Shown here: one piece after another, positions 47,403 to 55,991 of the stretch
Position numbering within the stretch: the stretch's first letter is position 1
Layout of the letters: each line of letters opens with the position of its first letter
Assembly (NCBI RefSeq): GCF_000300535.1
Contig: NZ_AMSH01000002.1
Location: 62,001-126,000 of the forward strand
Length of the DNA stretch: 64,000 bases
Direction of reading: 5' to 3'
Source: Bacillus xiamenensis
GTDB lineage: Bacteria > Bacillota > Bacilli > Bacillales > Bacillaceae
Notes under the pieces: generated by a model
The model's database searches: none
What the model saw: only the letters and a program-made list of their open reading frames with translations
What the model was told of the DNA's origin: nothing
Position numbers and translations under genes: made by a program

Positions 47403-48599
47403 ATGACCGCATGGATCATTCTACTCGTAATCATTGTCATCGTTCTGCTCGTCAGTCTAGACCTCTATATGGGCAAAAAGTATTTTTCTACCCATGCTTT
47501 CGAACGATCTTTTGACCAAACAAGCGGCGATGCAACCTTTTATCATGATGGCGAACCACTTTTCGATCAACTGCTCACAGATATACAGCAGGCCTCTTCT
47601 TCTATTCATATGATGTTCTTTATTGTAAAGAACGACAAGATTGGGCAAAGGATTCTTCAAGCACTTAAAGCGAAGGCAGAGCAAGGTGTTTCAGTTTTTT
47701 TGCTCACTGACCGATTAGGCTCCTATCCATTTGATCGAACATCCATTCAGATGCTAGAAAAAAGCGGCATTCGATTTTACTTTTTAAATAAACCACGTTT
47801 TCCTTTTTTCATTTATCGTTTAAACATGAGAAATCACCGGAAGATTACGGTGATAGATGGGAAGATCGGCTACATTGGCGGGTTTAATATTGGCGATGAA
47901 TATGTAGGGAAAAACGGCAGATTTGGCATTTGGAAGGACTATCACCTGCGTATGACAGGACAGGTTGTGGCAGACCTGCAGCATGTGTTCCTTAATGATT
48001 TGTACCGTTCCTCTGGTATTCAGCAGCTGCAATACGAGGTTTTTCCCGCATTAGAACCGGGAACATTACAATGCACAACACGTGCGACGGCTGGTTTTTC
48101 TTTAGAAGCCTTATTTCTTCATGATATTCAACAGGCGAAACAGCACATCACCATCTGTACGCCTTATTTTATTCCATCAGCCCCTCTTCTCACTGCCCTG
48201 CTTGAGGCACGGAAGCGAGGCGTCACTGTCGACATCATCCTCCCAATGAAGGCGGATCATCCTCTTGTGAAGGAAGCTGGATTTCATTATTTCAAGGATC
48301 TGATCGCCGCTGGCTGTGTTGTGTATCGTTTTTATAAAGGGTTTTATCATGCGAAAGCCATTCTCATAGATCATAGTCGCTGTATGATCAGTACGGCGAA
48401 TTTTGATAAACGAAGTTTGTTTTTCAACGAAGAAGTAGATGTGGCCATTGATGACCAAGCCTTCACCGCACATGTAGAGGAAAAAATCCGTGAACATATG
48501 GCAGTTTCCGAACGGCTGACAGAAGAAGAATATAAAAAACGTCCGCTTCTCATGCGTCCAATTGAGTGGATCGGTGCCCTATTCTCGTATTTTTTATAA
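47403..48599 (+). CDS. clsB: Cardiolipin synthase family protein (YwjE/ClsB)
   Basis: This 398-residue phospholipase-D-type enzyme has one N-terminal helix (TAWIILLVIIVIVLLVSLDLYM). The first HKD motif is NHRKITVIDGKIGYIGGFN and the second HAKAILIDHSRCMISTANFDKRS. It makes cardiolipin from phosphatidylglycerol at the membrane. ATG 47403 has AAGGAGG 8 nt upstream. It is shorter than the main synthase, which fits YwjE. It is divergent from fadF and co-oriented with uvsE 12 bp downstream. Confidence 0.92.
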   Translation: MTAWIILLVIIVIVLLVSLDLYMGKKYFSTHAFERSFDQTSGDATFYHDGEPLFDQLLTDIQQASSSIHMMFFIVKNDKIGQRILQALKAKAEQGVSVFLLTDRLGSYPFDRTSIQMLEKSGIRFYFLNKPRFPFFIYRLNMRNHRKITVIDGKIGYIGGFNIGDEYVGKNGRFGIWKDYHLRMTGQVVADLQHVFLNDLYRSSGIQQLQYEVFPALEPGTLQCTTRATAGFSLEALFLHDIQQAKQHITICTPYFIPSAPLLTALLEARKRGVTVDIILPMKADHPLVKEAGFHYFKDLIAAGCVVYRFYKGFYHAKAILIDHSRCMISTANFDKRSLFFNEEVDVAIDDQAFTAHVEEKIREHMAVSERLTEEEYKKRPLLMRPIEWIGALFSYFL

Positions 48600-48611
48600 A
48601 GGAGATGACAT

Positions 48612-49574
48612 ATGCGTTATCGATTTGGTTATGTATCCAATGCCGTCACCTTATGGGAAGCTTCTCCTGCCAAGTCGCTGACCTTTGCAAGATACAGCAA
48701 GCTTTCAAATGAAGAAAGGAAAGAAGCTTTATGGCGAACGACGAAGGCCAATCTCGTCAATACGTTAAGAACGCTCTATTTTGCGATTGCCCATGATATT
48801 CCGCTTTACCGCTTTTCAAGCTCGATTGTCCCACTCGCCACCCATCCTGAGGTGCGTTGGGACTTTGTGACACCCTTTCGCAAAGAATTTCTTGAAATTG
48901 GCCAATTGGTGAAACGCCACGGGTTACGAGTGAGTTTTCACCCCAATCAATTTACCTTGTTCACAAGCCCAAAACCCTCGATTACAGAGAATGCGGTGAT
49001 TGATATGACCTATCATTATGACATGCTTGAGGCCATGAAGCTTGAAAAGGAAGGCTATATGAATATTCATGTGGGCGGTGCTTACGGCGATAAGGAATCG
49101 GCTTTACAGCGTTTTGATGAAAATATTAAACAGCTGCCGGCACATATCAAGGCGAGGATGACGCTTGAAAATGATGACAAAACATACACGTCGTTAGAAA
49201 CGCTCGGTGTATGCGAAAAGCACGGCATACCGTTTGTGTTCGATTACCATCATCACATCGCAAACAAAGATGATGATGCGGCACTTGATGACATCCTGCC
49301 AAGAATGTTTGACACGTGGGCAAACACTGGCATACCGCCTAAAATCCATTTATCCTCACCAAAATCAGAAAAAGCGATACGCAGCCATGCAGATGGTGTG
49401 GAGATGTCCTTTGTTTTACCGCTTTTTCAAGCATTAAAACCGTATGGGCGTCATGTGGATTTTATGATTGAAGCAAAGCGAAAGGATCAGGCCTTGCTCC
49501 GCCTTGTCGAAGAGCTGTCAGCAATTAGAGGCAATCAGCGGACGGGCGGAGGAACCATTGAATGGAAATCGTAG
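48612..49574 (+). CDS. uvsE: UV damage endonuclease UvsE
   Basis: This 320-residue TIM-barrel endonuclease of the UVDE family nicks DNA 5' to UV photoproducts. Conserved parts include [79 protein letters not shown] and FDYHHHIAN, which hold the metal ligands. AAAGGAGATG stands before the ATG. It follows clsB closely, as ywjE-ywjD in B. subtilis. Confidence 0.95.
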   Translation: MRYRFGYVSNAVTLWEASPAKSLTFARYSKLSNEERKEALWRTTKANLVNTLRTLYFAIAHDIPLYRFSSSIVPLATHPEVRWDFVTPFRKEFLEIGQLVKRHGLRVSFHPNQFTLFTSPKPSITENAVIDMTYHYDMLEAMKLEKEGYMNIHVGGAYGDKESALQRFDENIKQLPAHIKARMTLENDDKTYTSLETLGVCEKHGIPFVFDYHHHIANKDDDAALDDILPRMFDTWANTGIPPKIHLSSPKSEKAIRSHADGVEMSFVLPLFQALKPYGRHVDFMIEAKRKDQALLRLVEELSAIRGNQRTGGGTIEWKS

Positions 49575-49580
49575 TAACTG

Positions 49581-49606
49581 GTTTACCCCTGTGTCAACAG
49601 GGGTAA
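49581..49606 (+). promoter_or_regulatory. Sigma-B-type promoter within a palindrome
   Basis: GTTTAC (49581-49586), a 14 bp spacer and GGGTAA (49601-49606) match the sigma-B pattern GTTTAA / GGGTAT. The same bases form the perfect inverted repeat TTACCCCTGT-gtca-ACAGGGGTAA (49583-49606), which could also end uvsE transcription. It lies about 40 bp before the HPr-like gene. Confidence 0.65.
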
Positions 49607-49647
49607 CAAAGCTATTGTGAGAAAGTATTTAACAGGAGGATATGAGG

Positions 49648-49902
49648 ATGTCTCAAATCTATTCAATCCGAATTGCTGCAAAAGCATTGAATTTACATAA
49701 GCTTATTTCTCTATACGAAAAGTGCCAGCACGCACATCATCGTTTATATGTATATTCTAAAAAAACAATGTGCAACATAAAGAACATCGTCGAGCTAGAA
49801 ACCTTCAGGCTCACTCATTTAGAATCAGACTATTTAATTGTAGTACAGGGAAAAGAGGCACAAAACCTCCTTCAGCCATTTGAAAAAGAGAAGGTTTCAT
49901 AA
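49648..49902 (+). CDS. ywjC: Small HPr-fold-like protein (YwjC position)
   Basis: This 84-residue protein follows the secondary-structure pattern of HPr/Crh phosphocarriers: an N-terminal strand YSIRIAAKAL, a helix, YVYSKKTMCNIKNIVEL, then DYLIVVQGKEAQNLLQPFEK like the HPr C-terminal strand and helix. The active-site histidine region and the Ser46 region are not conserved, so it is probably not a phosphocarrier. ATG 49648 has AGGAGG 8 nt upstream. A sigma-B-type promoter precedes it. The symbol is positional. Confidence 0.7.
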   Translation: MSQIYSIRIAAKALNLHKLISLYEKCQHAHHRLYVYSKKTMCNIKNIVELETFRLTHLESDYLIVVQGKEAQNLLQPFEKEKVS

Positions 49903-49919
49903 AGCACAAGTGCCGCTCC

Positions 49920-49966
49920 AGATTGTTGACAAAGGGCTAAAATAATCTTGATTTTAGCCCTTTGTC
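49920..49966. repeat. Copy 2 of the convergent-terminator hairpin repeat
   Basis: This copy is identical to 21467-21513 at 45 of 47 bases. The two differences fall in the loop region. It lies between the HPr-like gene and the convergent S66 peptidase and ends in a T-rich stretch, so it likely terminates both. Confidence 0.85.
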
Positions 49967-49985
49967 TCTTTTCAGCGTGAATTTC

Positions 49986-50984
49986 TTATATCCACGCTTC
50001 TGTCAGCCAAATCTCGCATGAGGTGGCATCCATTTTGACTTGTGTCCCGATTGGCATGGTGAGCATCGGATGCGTATGGGCACAGTCAAAATCCGCAATG
50101 AGCGGCCTCTTTGTATCTCCCAGCACTTCAAGTAAAAGATCGTGCGGCCTTTTGCCCGTTCCTTCATCATCAAACAGCTCATGTTTCCCTAAAAGAATAC
50201 CAGATACCCGTTCAAACACCCCATTTACCTTCAAAAGAGAGAAGTTTTTTTCGACAATCGAGGCGGTTTTCATACAATCTTCAATGAGAAGGATATCACC
50301 CTGTTGAACTTGAGGCATGAATTCACTTCCCCATATGCCGTACATGGCATTGAGGTTCCCGCCGATCAGTCTGCCTTCTGCCTGCCCTTCTATGACGCAC
50401 AGCCAATCGTTTGGACGTTTTTCTTTGTCTCGTATTTTCTCTTCCCAGTTGATTCGTTCATCTGTCCAATAGGGCGGCTTTTTCACCTGATATGGAATGG
50501 ACTGCGGATGAATGAGGATATCCTCGAAAGATTGATATGTATGATGGACAAATGGTTCAAACTCTCCAAAAGACGGAACAAGCGCCGGCCCGTAAAAAAC
50601 AGGCAGTCCCGTTTTTTCATAAGCCGCTAAAAGAATGGCTGTCGCATCTGAATAGCCGATCATGATTTTCGGATGCTTATTTAGCAGCTCAAAATCAAGA
50701 TAAGGCAGTAAACTATTCGAGTTCGTCCCGCCAATCATCGACATGATGCAGGACAAATCCTCTCTCGCCATCAGCGCATTCAGCTCAGCCGCTCGTTCTT
50801 GAATCGTCCCCGAACGATAGTGATCCTTTTTCCCTGTTAATGTTCCTGGTACCACAATGAATCCTTTTCGTTCGAGCCATTCCTTTGCCCGCTCATACCT
50901 AAGTGGCGAGGTGGCGGATGCTGGACTTGAGGGAGAATAAATACCGATCTTATCGCCCTTCTGTAAACGCCGAAGCCCCTTCAT
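49986..50984 (-). CDS. S66 family peptidase (LD-carboxypeptidase / MccF-like), copy 1
   Basis: This 332-residue serine peptidase of family S66 has its nucleophilic serine in MIGYSDATA near residue 114. The C-terminal acid and base lie in LLIEDCMKTA and DFDCAHTHPMLTMPIG. Members are either LD-carboxypeptidases that trim cell-wall tetrapeptides or MccF-type enzymes that inactivate microcin C-like compounds. The acidic insertion EGQAEGRLIGGNLNAMYG is common to both. AGGAAGGA stands upstream. There is no signal peptide, so it acts in the cytoplasm. Confidence 0.88.
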   Translation of the reverse strand: MKGLRRLQKGDKIGIYSPSSPASATSPLRYERAKEWLERKGFIVVPGTLTGKKDHYRSGTIQERAAELNALMAREDLSCIMSMIGGTNSNSLLPYLDFELLNKHPKIMIGYSDATAILLAAYEKTGLPVFYGPALVPSFGEFEPFVHHTYQSFEDILIHPQSIPYQVKKPPYWTDERINWEEKIRDKEKRPNDWLCVIEGQAEGRLIGGNLNAMYGIWGSEFMPQVQQGDILLIEDCMKTASIVEKNFSLLKVNGVFERVSGILLGKHELFDDEGTGKRPHDLLLEVLGDTKRPLIADFDCAHTHPMLTMPIGTQVKMDATSCEIWLTEAWI

Positions 50985-51073
50985 TCCATCAGATCCTTCC
51001 TACACGAGTTTTTACTATCCTAGCAAAAAAAGCCCTTTTTCAAAAAGACTTCGATTTAAAAATAAAGTGCACT

Positions 51074-51316
51074 TCAATATAACAGCTTAAACAGTCCAAA
51101 TAGGATGAGAGCAAAACTGATGGCCAGCGTCGCAAATATCTTTTTTTTGCTCAGAGAACTGTCTATGACGTTTACTCCCATGTTGATGCCAAACAAAATC
51201 ATTCCCACATAAAAAAAGACTGAGTTGAGTCCAGCTGGAATGATCAAAATAAATAAGCCAATGAGCGTCACATAGTGAATGCTTTTTATCGTGACTGTTT
51301 TTGCCTGTTCACTCAA
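51074..51316 (-). CDS. Small three-helix membrane protein
   Basis: This 80-residue hydrophobic protein starts at TTG 51316 (MSEQAKTVTIKS) with AAAAGGAG 9 nt upstream. Predicted helices are near 15-33, 36-52 and 60-78. I do not recognise the family. It lies between an S66 peptidase and the ABC exporter, on the same strand as both, with gaps of about 90-130 bp. Confidence 0.7.
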   Translation of the reverse strand: MSEQAKTVTIKSIHYVTLIGLFILIIPAGLNSVFFYVGMILFGINMGVNVIDSSLSKKKIFATLAISFALILFGLFKLLY

Positions 51317-51441
51317 ACAACCCTCTCCTTTTGAATCCAATTACCTTTAAGCATATCAACATTCCATTTAAATGGAAAATGAAATGTTACCCTATCAAAA
51401 TGAGCCCAGCTCGATAGCTGGACTCATTCAATGACTTTTTT

Positions 51442-53157
51442 CTAATGACTAAACTGCGCTTCATGCAGTCTGCTGTAGACACCGCCCATTTGGATGAGGT
51501 CTTGATGACGGCCTTGTTCTTGGATGCCTTCTTCTGTCACGACAATGATTCGGTCTGCGTGCTTAATTGTCGCAAGGCGGTGGGCAATGACAAGTGTCGT
51601 CCGGCCGACTGCCAGTTCGCTCAGTGCGTCTTGGATCGCTTTTTCTGTTTCTGTATCAAGTGCTGACGTCGCTTCATCTAAAATAAGAATGGAAGGGTTT
51701 TTCAGGAACATTCTCGCAATCGACAAGCGCTGCTTTTGACCTCCTGATAGTTTGACGCCGCGTTCGCCAATGACGGTATTTAATCCTTCTGGGAAACGCT
51801 GAACGAGTTCCTCTAAATGCGCGCGCCGAACGGCGTCCCAAATGTCTGCATCGCTCGCTTCTAAGTTGCCGTACGCAATGTTTTCACGAATGGTGCCTGA
51901 GAATAAAAAGACATCCTGCTGCACAATGCCGATCTGTTGTCTTAAGGAAGACAAGGTCATGTCTTTTGTGTTCACACCATCAATGGTGATTTCTCCAGCG
52001 TCCACATCATAAAAACGAGGCAGCAGACTGCAAATCGTCGATTTCCCCGCTCCTGAAGGCCCGACAAACGCAACGGTTTCCCCTTGTTTGATCTTCAAAT
52101 TGATATCCTTTAATACATGGCTGTGCTCATCGTAGCCAAACGTCACATTTCGATATTCAATTTCACCTTTCAGTCCGTATACATCACGTGCTCCTTCTGT
52201 ATCCTTTACATCCGGCTCTGTTTCAAGCAAATCAACATAACTTTTAAAACCAGCAATGCCTTTCGGATACATTTCAATCACCGTATTGATTTTATCAATC
52301 GGCCTGAACAAAACGTTTGTGATCAGAACAAAGGCGATAAATCCACCTGCCGTTAATTGGCCTTGGAGGACAAACCAAGTACCTGCCAAAAGGACAAACA
52401 GCGTCACAAGACGTGTGAGAATATAGCTGATCGAACCGTTGACCGACATAATTTTATAGGAAAGAAGCTTCGCTTTCCGAAAGCGGTTGTTGTTTTCAGC
52501 AAAGCGTTTTTTCTCAAAATGTTCATTCGCAAAGGCTTGAACAAGACGAATACCGCCAATATTGTTTTCAACCCTTGCATGAAAATCTCCAATGTCATTA
52601 TTCAGCTGTGTAATCGCCTGCGTCATTTTTTTATTAAAATGAAGCGCTAACCAGATGATGACAGGCATGATCAGGAAGGTTAATATGGCAAGTTGCCAGT
52701 TAATCATGAGCATGACGGCAAAGGCGCCAAGAATGGTCATAATCGCAATAAACAAGTCTTCCGGCCCATGATGCGCCACCTCCCCAATGTACATGAGGTC
52801 ATTTGTCATCCGTGACATGAGTTTGCCTGTTTTGTTATTATCAAAAAATTTGAAGGACAGCCGCTGAAAATGATCAAACAGCTTTTTCCTCATATCTGTC
52901 TCAATATTAATGCCAAGCATGTGCCCCCAATACGACACGATAAATTGCATCACCGAGCTGAGTGCATAAATGACAAACAGCGCAAGGGCAGTCCAGCCAA
53001 TGATCGTCCAGTTCCCTGTCGGCAGTAACGTATCAATGAAGTAATTCACGATGAGCGGAAAGCCCAGTTCCATGAGTCCAACAGCGACAGCGCAAAAGAA
53101 ATCTAAAAAGAACAGACCGCGATAGGGCCTGTAATAGGCAAAAAAGCGTTTTAGCAT
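51442..53157 (-). CDS. ywjA: ABC exporter with fused ATPase (YwjA-like)
   Basis: This half-transporter of about 571 residues has six helices in the first 310 residues, followed by an ATPase with Walker A GPSGAGKST, signature LSGGQKQRLS, Walker B ILILDEATSALD and switch AHRLATI. It works as a dimer. The substrate is unknown; the MsbA/lipid-A-exporter-like group is the closest type. A Fur-box-like palindrome sits just upstream, so iron limitation probably induces it. The ribosome site is weak, so the start could shift slightly. Confidence 0.9.
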   Translation of the reverse strand: MLKRFFAYYRPYRGLFFLDFFCAVAVGLMELGFPLIVNYFIDTLLPTGNWTIIGWTALALFVIYALSSVMQFIVSYWGHMLGINIETDMRKKLFDHFQRLSFKFFDNNKTGKLMSRMTNDLMYIGEVAHHGPEDLFIAIMTILGAFAVMLMINWQLAILTFLIMPVIIWLALHFNKKMTQAITQLNNDIGDFHARVENNIGGIRLVQAFANEHFEKKRFAENNNRFRKAKLLSYKIMSVNGSISYILTRLVTLFVLLAGTWFVLQGQLTAGGFIAFVLITNVLFRPIDKINTVIEMYPKGIAGFKSYVDLLETEPDVKDTEGARDVYGLKGEIEYRNVTFGYDEHSHVLKDINLKIKQGETVAFVGPSGAGKSTICSLLPRFYDVDAGEITIDGVNTKDMTLSSLRQQIGIVQQDVFLFSGTIRENIAYGNLEASDADIWDAVRRAHLEELVQRFPEGLNTVIGERGVKLSGGQKQRLSIARMFLKNPSILILDEATSALDTETEKAIQDALSELAVGRTTLVIAHRLATIKHADRIIVVTEEGIQEQGRHQDLIQMGGVYSRLHEAQFSH

Positions 53158-53179
53158 ATGTAAAAGAACCTCATCTCCT

Positions 53180-53208
53180 CTATAATTGATAATCATTTTC
53201 AATTATAG
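53180..53208 (-). promoter_or_regulatory. Fur box upstream of ywjA
   Basis: TGATAATCATTTTCA (53187-53201) matches the 7-1-7 Fur/PerR/Zur core TGATAATnATTATCA with one mismatch, inside a wider palindrome CTATAATTGA...TCAATTATAG. ywjA belongs to the Fur regulon in B. subtilis, which supports Fur over Zur or PerR. Confidence 0.82.
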
Positions 53209-53262
53209 AGGAATCCTCATAGAAATACTAGATCAGGAAATGATTTCTTTCCCTAGAAATCC

Positions 53263-54780
53263 TTACAATACACCTGAGAACAATCGAGCAAACGATTCCT
53301 TCAACCGTTCCTTTAAGCCTCTTTTATAAAAATGAACCGGCCCCATTTTGTCACATTCCTTCATATCTTCCTCATAGTGAGCCATCAATTGCTCGATTGG
53401 CTTCTTTGCTGCTGTAAAGACATTGACCTCAAAATTGAGCTGAAAGCTCCTCATATCCACATTTGCGGTACCGACAGAGGCAAGTTCTCCATCTGCAATC
53501 ATGACCTTTTGATGCATGAAGCCTTTTTGATAGTGATACACCTTGATGCCTTCTTTCAAAAGCTCAGCAAAATAGGATCGAGTGGCGTATTGTGTGAGAA
53601 AGCCATCATTTGTCTCAGGCACCATCACACGCACATCCACCCCTCTTGTGGCAGCAATTTTTAATGCTGTGCGAATCGACTCATTTGGGACAAAATAAGG
53701 CGTCGCAATCCAGACAAATTGTGTCGCATTTGAAATGAGCGCATGATATAAATCACTCATACTTTCCTTCATATCAGGTCCAGTCGGCACAACCTGAATG
53801 ACATCCTCACCTGTCACAGGATGCGGAGTATGATACTTCGGATCATCAATTAACACTTCATCTGATACATACTCCCAGTCCAGCATAAAAACGGAGTGAA
53901 GTGTCTGAACCGCTTCACCCTTTAACATCGCATGCGTGTCACGCCAGAAGCCGATGTTTTCATCCCGTCCTACATATTCTTTCCCGACATTTAATCCGCC
54001 GACAAATCCTGTTTCTCCATCAATGATCACGATTTTTCGGTGATTTCGAAAATTGAATTTTTGATTAAAGAATCCATATTTTAATGGCAGAAAAGGAGCG
54101 ACCTTTACCCCCGCCTGCTTCAATCGTTTAATATCTTTTCGAGAGAAGCGAATGCTGCCAGCCGCATCATAGATGAAGCGAACCTCTACCCCTTCTTTCA
54201 CCTTTTCAATAAGAATCTCCATCATCCGATGACCGAGAAAATCAGATTTGAACATGTAATATTCTATATGAATGAACGTTTTTGCCTTTTTTAGCTCTTC
54301 AAAAATACGGGGAAAGGTTTCCTCTCCATTCTTTAAAATGTCCATATCACTATTTGTATTCACATGCATCCCTGTCGCTTTTTCTGTGTAATGAAAAAAA
54401 GCACGCTGATGATCGGTTAAACGCGTCTCATCCGGCTTGCTCTCAAGCTCTGATATTCTGTGTAATTTTTCACGGTTATACATTCTCTTTGATTTAAACA
54501 AATGCCCTTTGACATAAAGCTGCCCTGAAAACAAATAAAACATATAGCCGATGATCGGGAAAAAAATCAGCACATATATCCATAACAGCGTATGCTGTGA
54601 TGTCCGGTTCTCAAGCATGAGTGAGATGATACTAAATAAAATAATGGCGATATAACTAGCTGCATAAAGCTGAAAGCTCCACGCGGGCACTGGCCACCAA
54701 AACACCACATATGCCCCGAATATCATGAAATATAAAAATAAAAACTCCAGTCTCCTCTTTTTCACATTCTCCGCCCTCAT
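53263..54780 (-). CDS. Cardiolipin synthase (ClsC/YwiE-like)
   Basis: This cardiolipin synthase of about 505 residues has two N-terminal helices (LEFLFLYFMIFGAYVVFWW and YIAIILFSIISLML/WIYVLIFFPIIGYMFYLF). HKD motif 1 is NHRKIVIIDGETGFVGGLN and motif 2 is MHQKVMIADGELASVGTANVDMRS. It joins two phosphatidylglycerol molecules at the membrane. The frame is open 71 codons further, into the divergent gene. No good ribosome site marks the start; ATG 54780 is chosen from family length and helix position. Length and location suggest ywiE. Confidence 0.88.
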   Translation of the reverse strand: MRAENVKKRRLEFLFLYFMIFGAYVVFWWPVPAWSFQLYAASYIAIILFSIISLMLENRTSQHTLLWIYVLIFFPIIGYMFYLFSGQLYVKGHLFKSKRMYNREKLHRISELESKPDETRLTDHQRAFFHYTEKATGMHVNTNSDMDILKNGEETFPRIFEELKKAKTFIHIEYYMFKSDFLGHRMMEILIEKVKEGVEVRFIYDAAGSIRFSRKDIKRLKQAGVKVAPFLPLKYGFFNQKFNFRNHRKIVIIDGETGFVGGLNVGKEYVGRDENIGFWRDTHAMLKGEAVQTLHSVFMLDWEYVSDEVLIDDPKYHTPHPVTGEDVIQVVPTGPDMKESMSDLYHALISNATQFVWIATPYFVPNESIRTALKIAATRGVDVRVMVPETNDGFLTQYATRSYFAELLKEGIKVYHYQKGFMHQKVMIADGELASVGTANVDMRSFQLNFEVNVFTAAKKPIEQLMAHYEEDMKECDKMGPVHFYKRGLKERLKESFARLFSGVL

Positions 54781-54922
54781 TCGTTTCTGTCTTTTTCTCT
54801 TCCATACCCTTTGCACAGCTTGTCTGAAACGCACGGTCTGCTGCTTTCTTTTAGCTTTTACAGACTGGAGCGATTTGATCCGATATAATGGAGAAATATG
54901 TGAAGGAAAGGAAGAATTGCTT

Positions 54923-55894
54923 ATGCATACACCATCTTCTTTAAAAAAGGGCAGCCACATTCGCGTGATTGCTCCAAGCCGAAGTGCCAGCATTTTATCA
55001 GAAGAAGGTATCGTTCAGGCCAAAAAACGTTTAGAGTCTTTAGGATTCACTGTTTCTTTTGGACAACACGTGTTTGAATGTGATCTGCATTCCTCTTCTT
55101 CTATTGAACACCGGTTATGTGATCTACATGAGGCATTCTCAAATGATCAAGTCGACGGCATTTTGACAGCCATTGGCGGCTTTAATTGCAATGAGCTTTT
55201 ACCTTATATAGATTATGATTTGATCCGTCAGCACCCAAAAGTCCTTTGCGGCTACAGCGATATTACCGCACTTGCAAATGCCATTACCGCCAAATGTGAC
55301 ATGGTGACGTACTCAGGTCCTCATTTCTCCAGTTTCCAGATGGAACAGGGACAAGAGGAGCAGACAGCTATGTTTCAAGCGTGCGTAATGAGCAGCGAGC
55401 CATTTGATTTCATTCCTTCTACAAAGTGGAGTGATGATGCGTGGTATCTTAATCAAGCAAACAGGCAGTTTTATCCGACAACATGGGGAACTTATCAGGA
55501 AGGAACAGCTAAAGGCACCTTGTATGGCGGAAATCTTTGTACACTGAACTTACTGCAAGGGACACCCTTTATGCCTCGCATCAAGGATGCCATCTTATTT
55601 GTAGAAGATGATGACTTGGTCTTTCCTGAAACATTCGCCAGAGACCTTGCCTCGCTTTTGCAGCATGCCGAATCCATTAAAGGGTTAATCATCGGACGTT
55701 TTCAAAAGAAATCCAAGATGACAGAGGAACATTTGAGGTTCATTCTAGATAAGCACCCAATGCTTCAACACATTCCAGTGATTTACGATGTCGATATCGG
55801 ACATACACAGCCGGTCTTCACCTTGCCGATTGGCGGGAGTGCCGAACTAACGTGTAATGGCGGTGAAGTGAAGCTGCGAATTTTTCAAAACTAA
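54923..55894 (+). CDS. S66 family peptidase (LD-carboxypeptidase / MccF-like), copy 2
   Basis: This 323-residue S66 peptidase starts MHTPSSLKKGSHIRVIAPSRSAS. Nucleophilic Ser is in LCGYSDITAL, the glutamate in LFVEDDDLVFPE and the histidine in DVDIGHTQPVFTLPIGG. It is clearly divergent from copy 1, and the two together suggest distinct substrates: cell-wall LD-peptides in one case and peptidyl-nucleotide antibiotics in the other. ATG 54923 has AAGGAAG upstream. The frame is open 66 codons earlier, but that part overlaps the cls gene and has no ribosome site. Confidence 0.88.
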   Translation: MHTPSSLKKGSHIRVIAPSRSASILSEEGIVQAKKRLESLGFTVSFGQHVFECDLHSSSSIEHRLCDLHEAFSNDQVDGILTAIGGFNCNELLPYIDYDLIRQHPKVLCGYSDITALANAITAKCDMVTYSGPHFSSFQMEQGQEEQTAMFQACVMSSEPFDFIPSTKWSDDAWYLNQANRQFYPTTWGTYQEGTAKGTLYGGNLCTLNLLQGTPFMPRIKDAILFVEDDDLVFPETFARDLASLLQHAESIKGLIIGRFQKKSKMTEEHLRFILDKHPMLQHIPVIYDVDIGHTQPVFTLPIGGSAELTCNGGEVKLRIFQN

Positions 55895-55991
55895 GAAGCC
55901 TACCTATTCAAAGAATAAAGCTGTTAAATGTCTATTATTAAAAAACTGAATAATAAAATAAAAAAATAACTTATCATTAGAGGTGTGTTTT

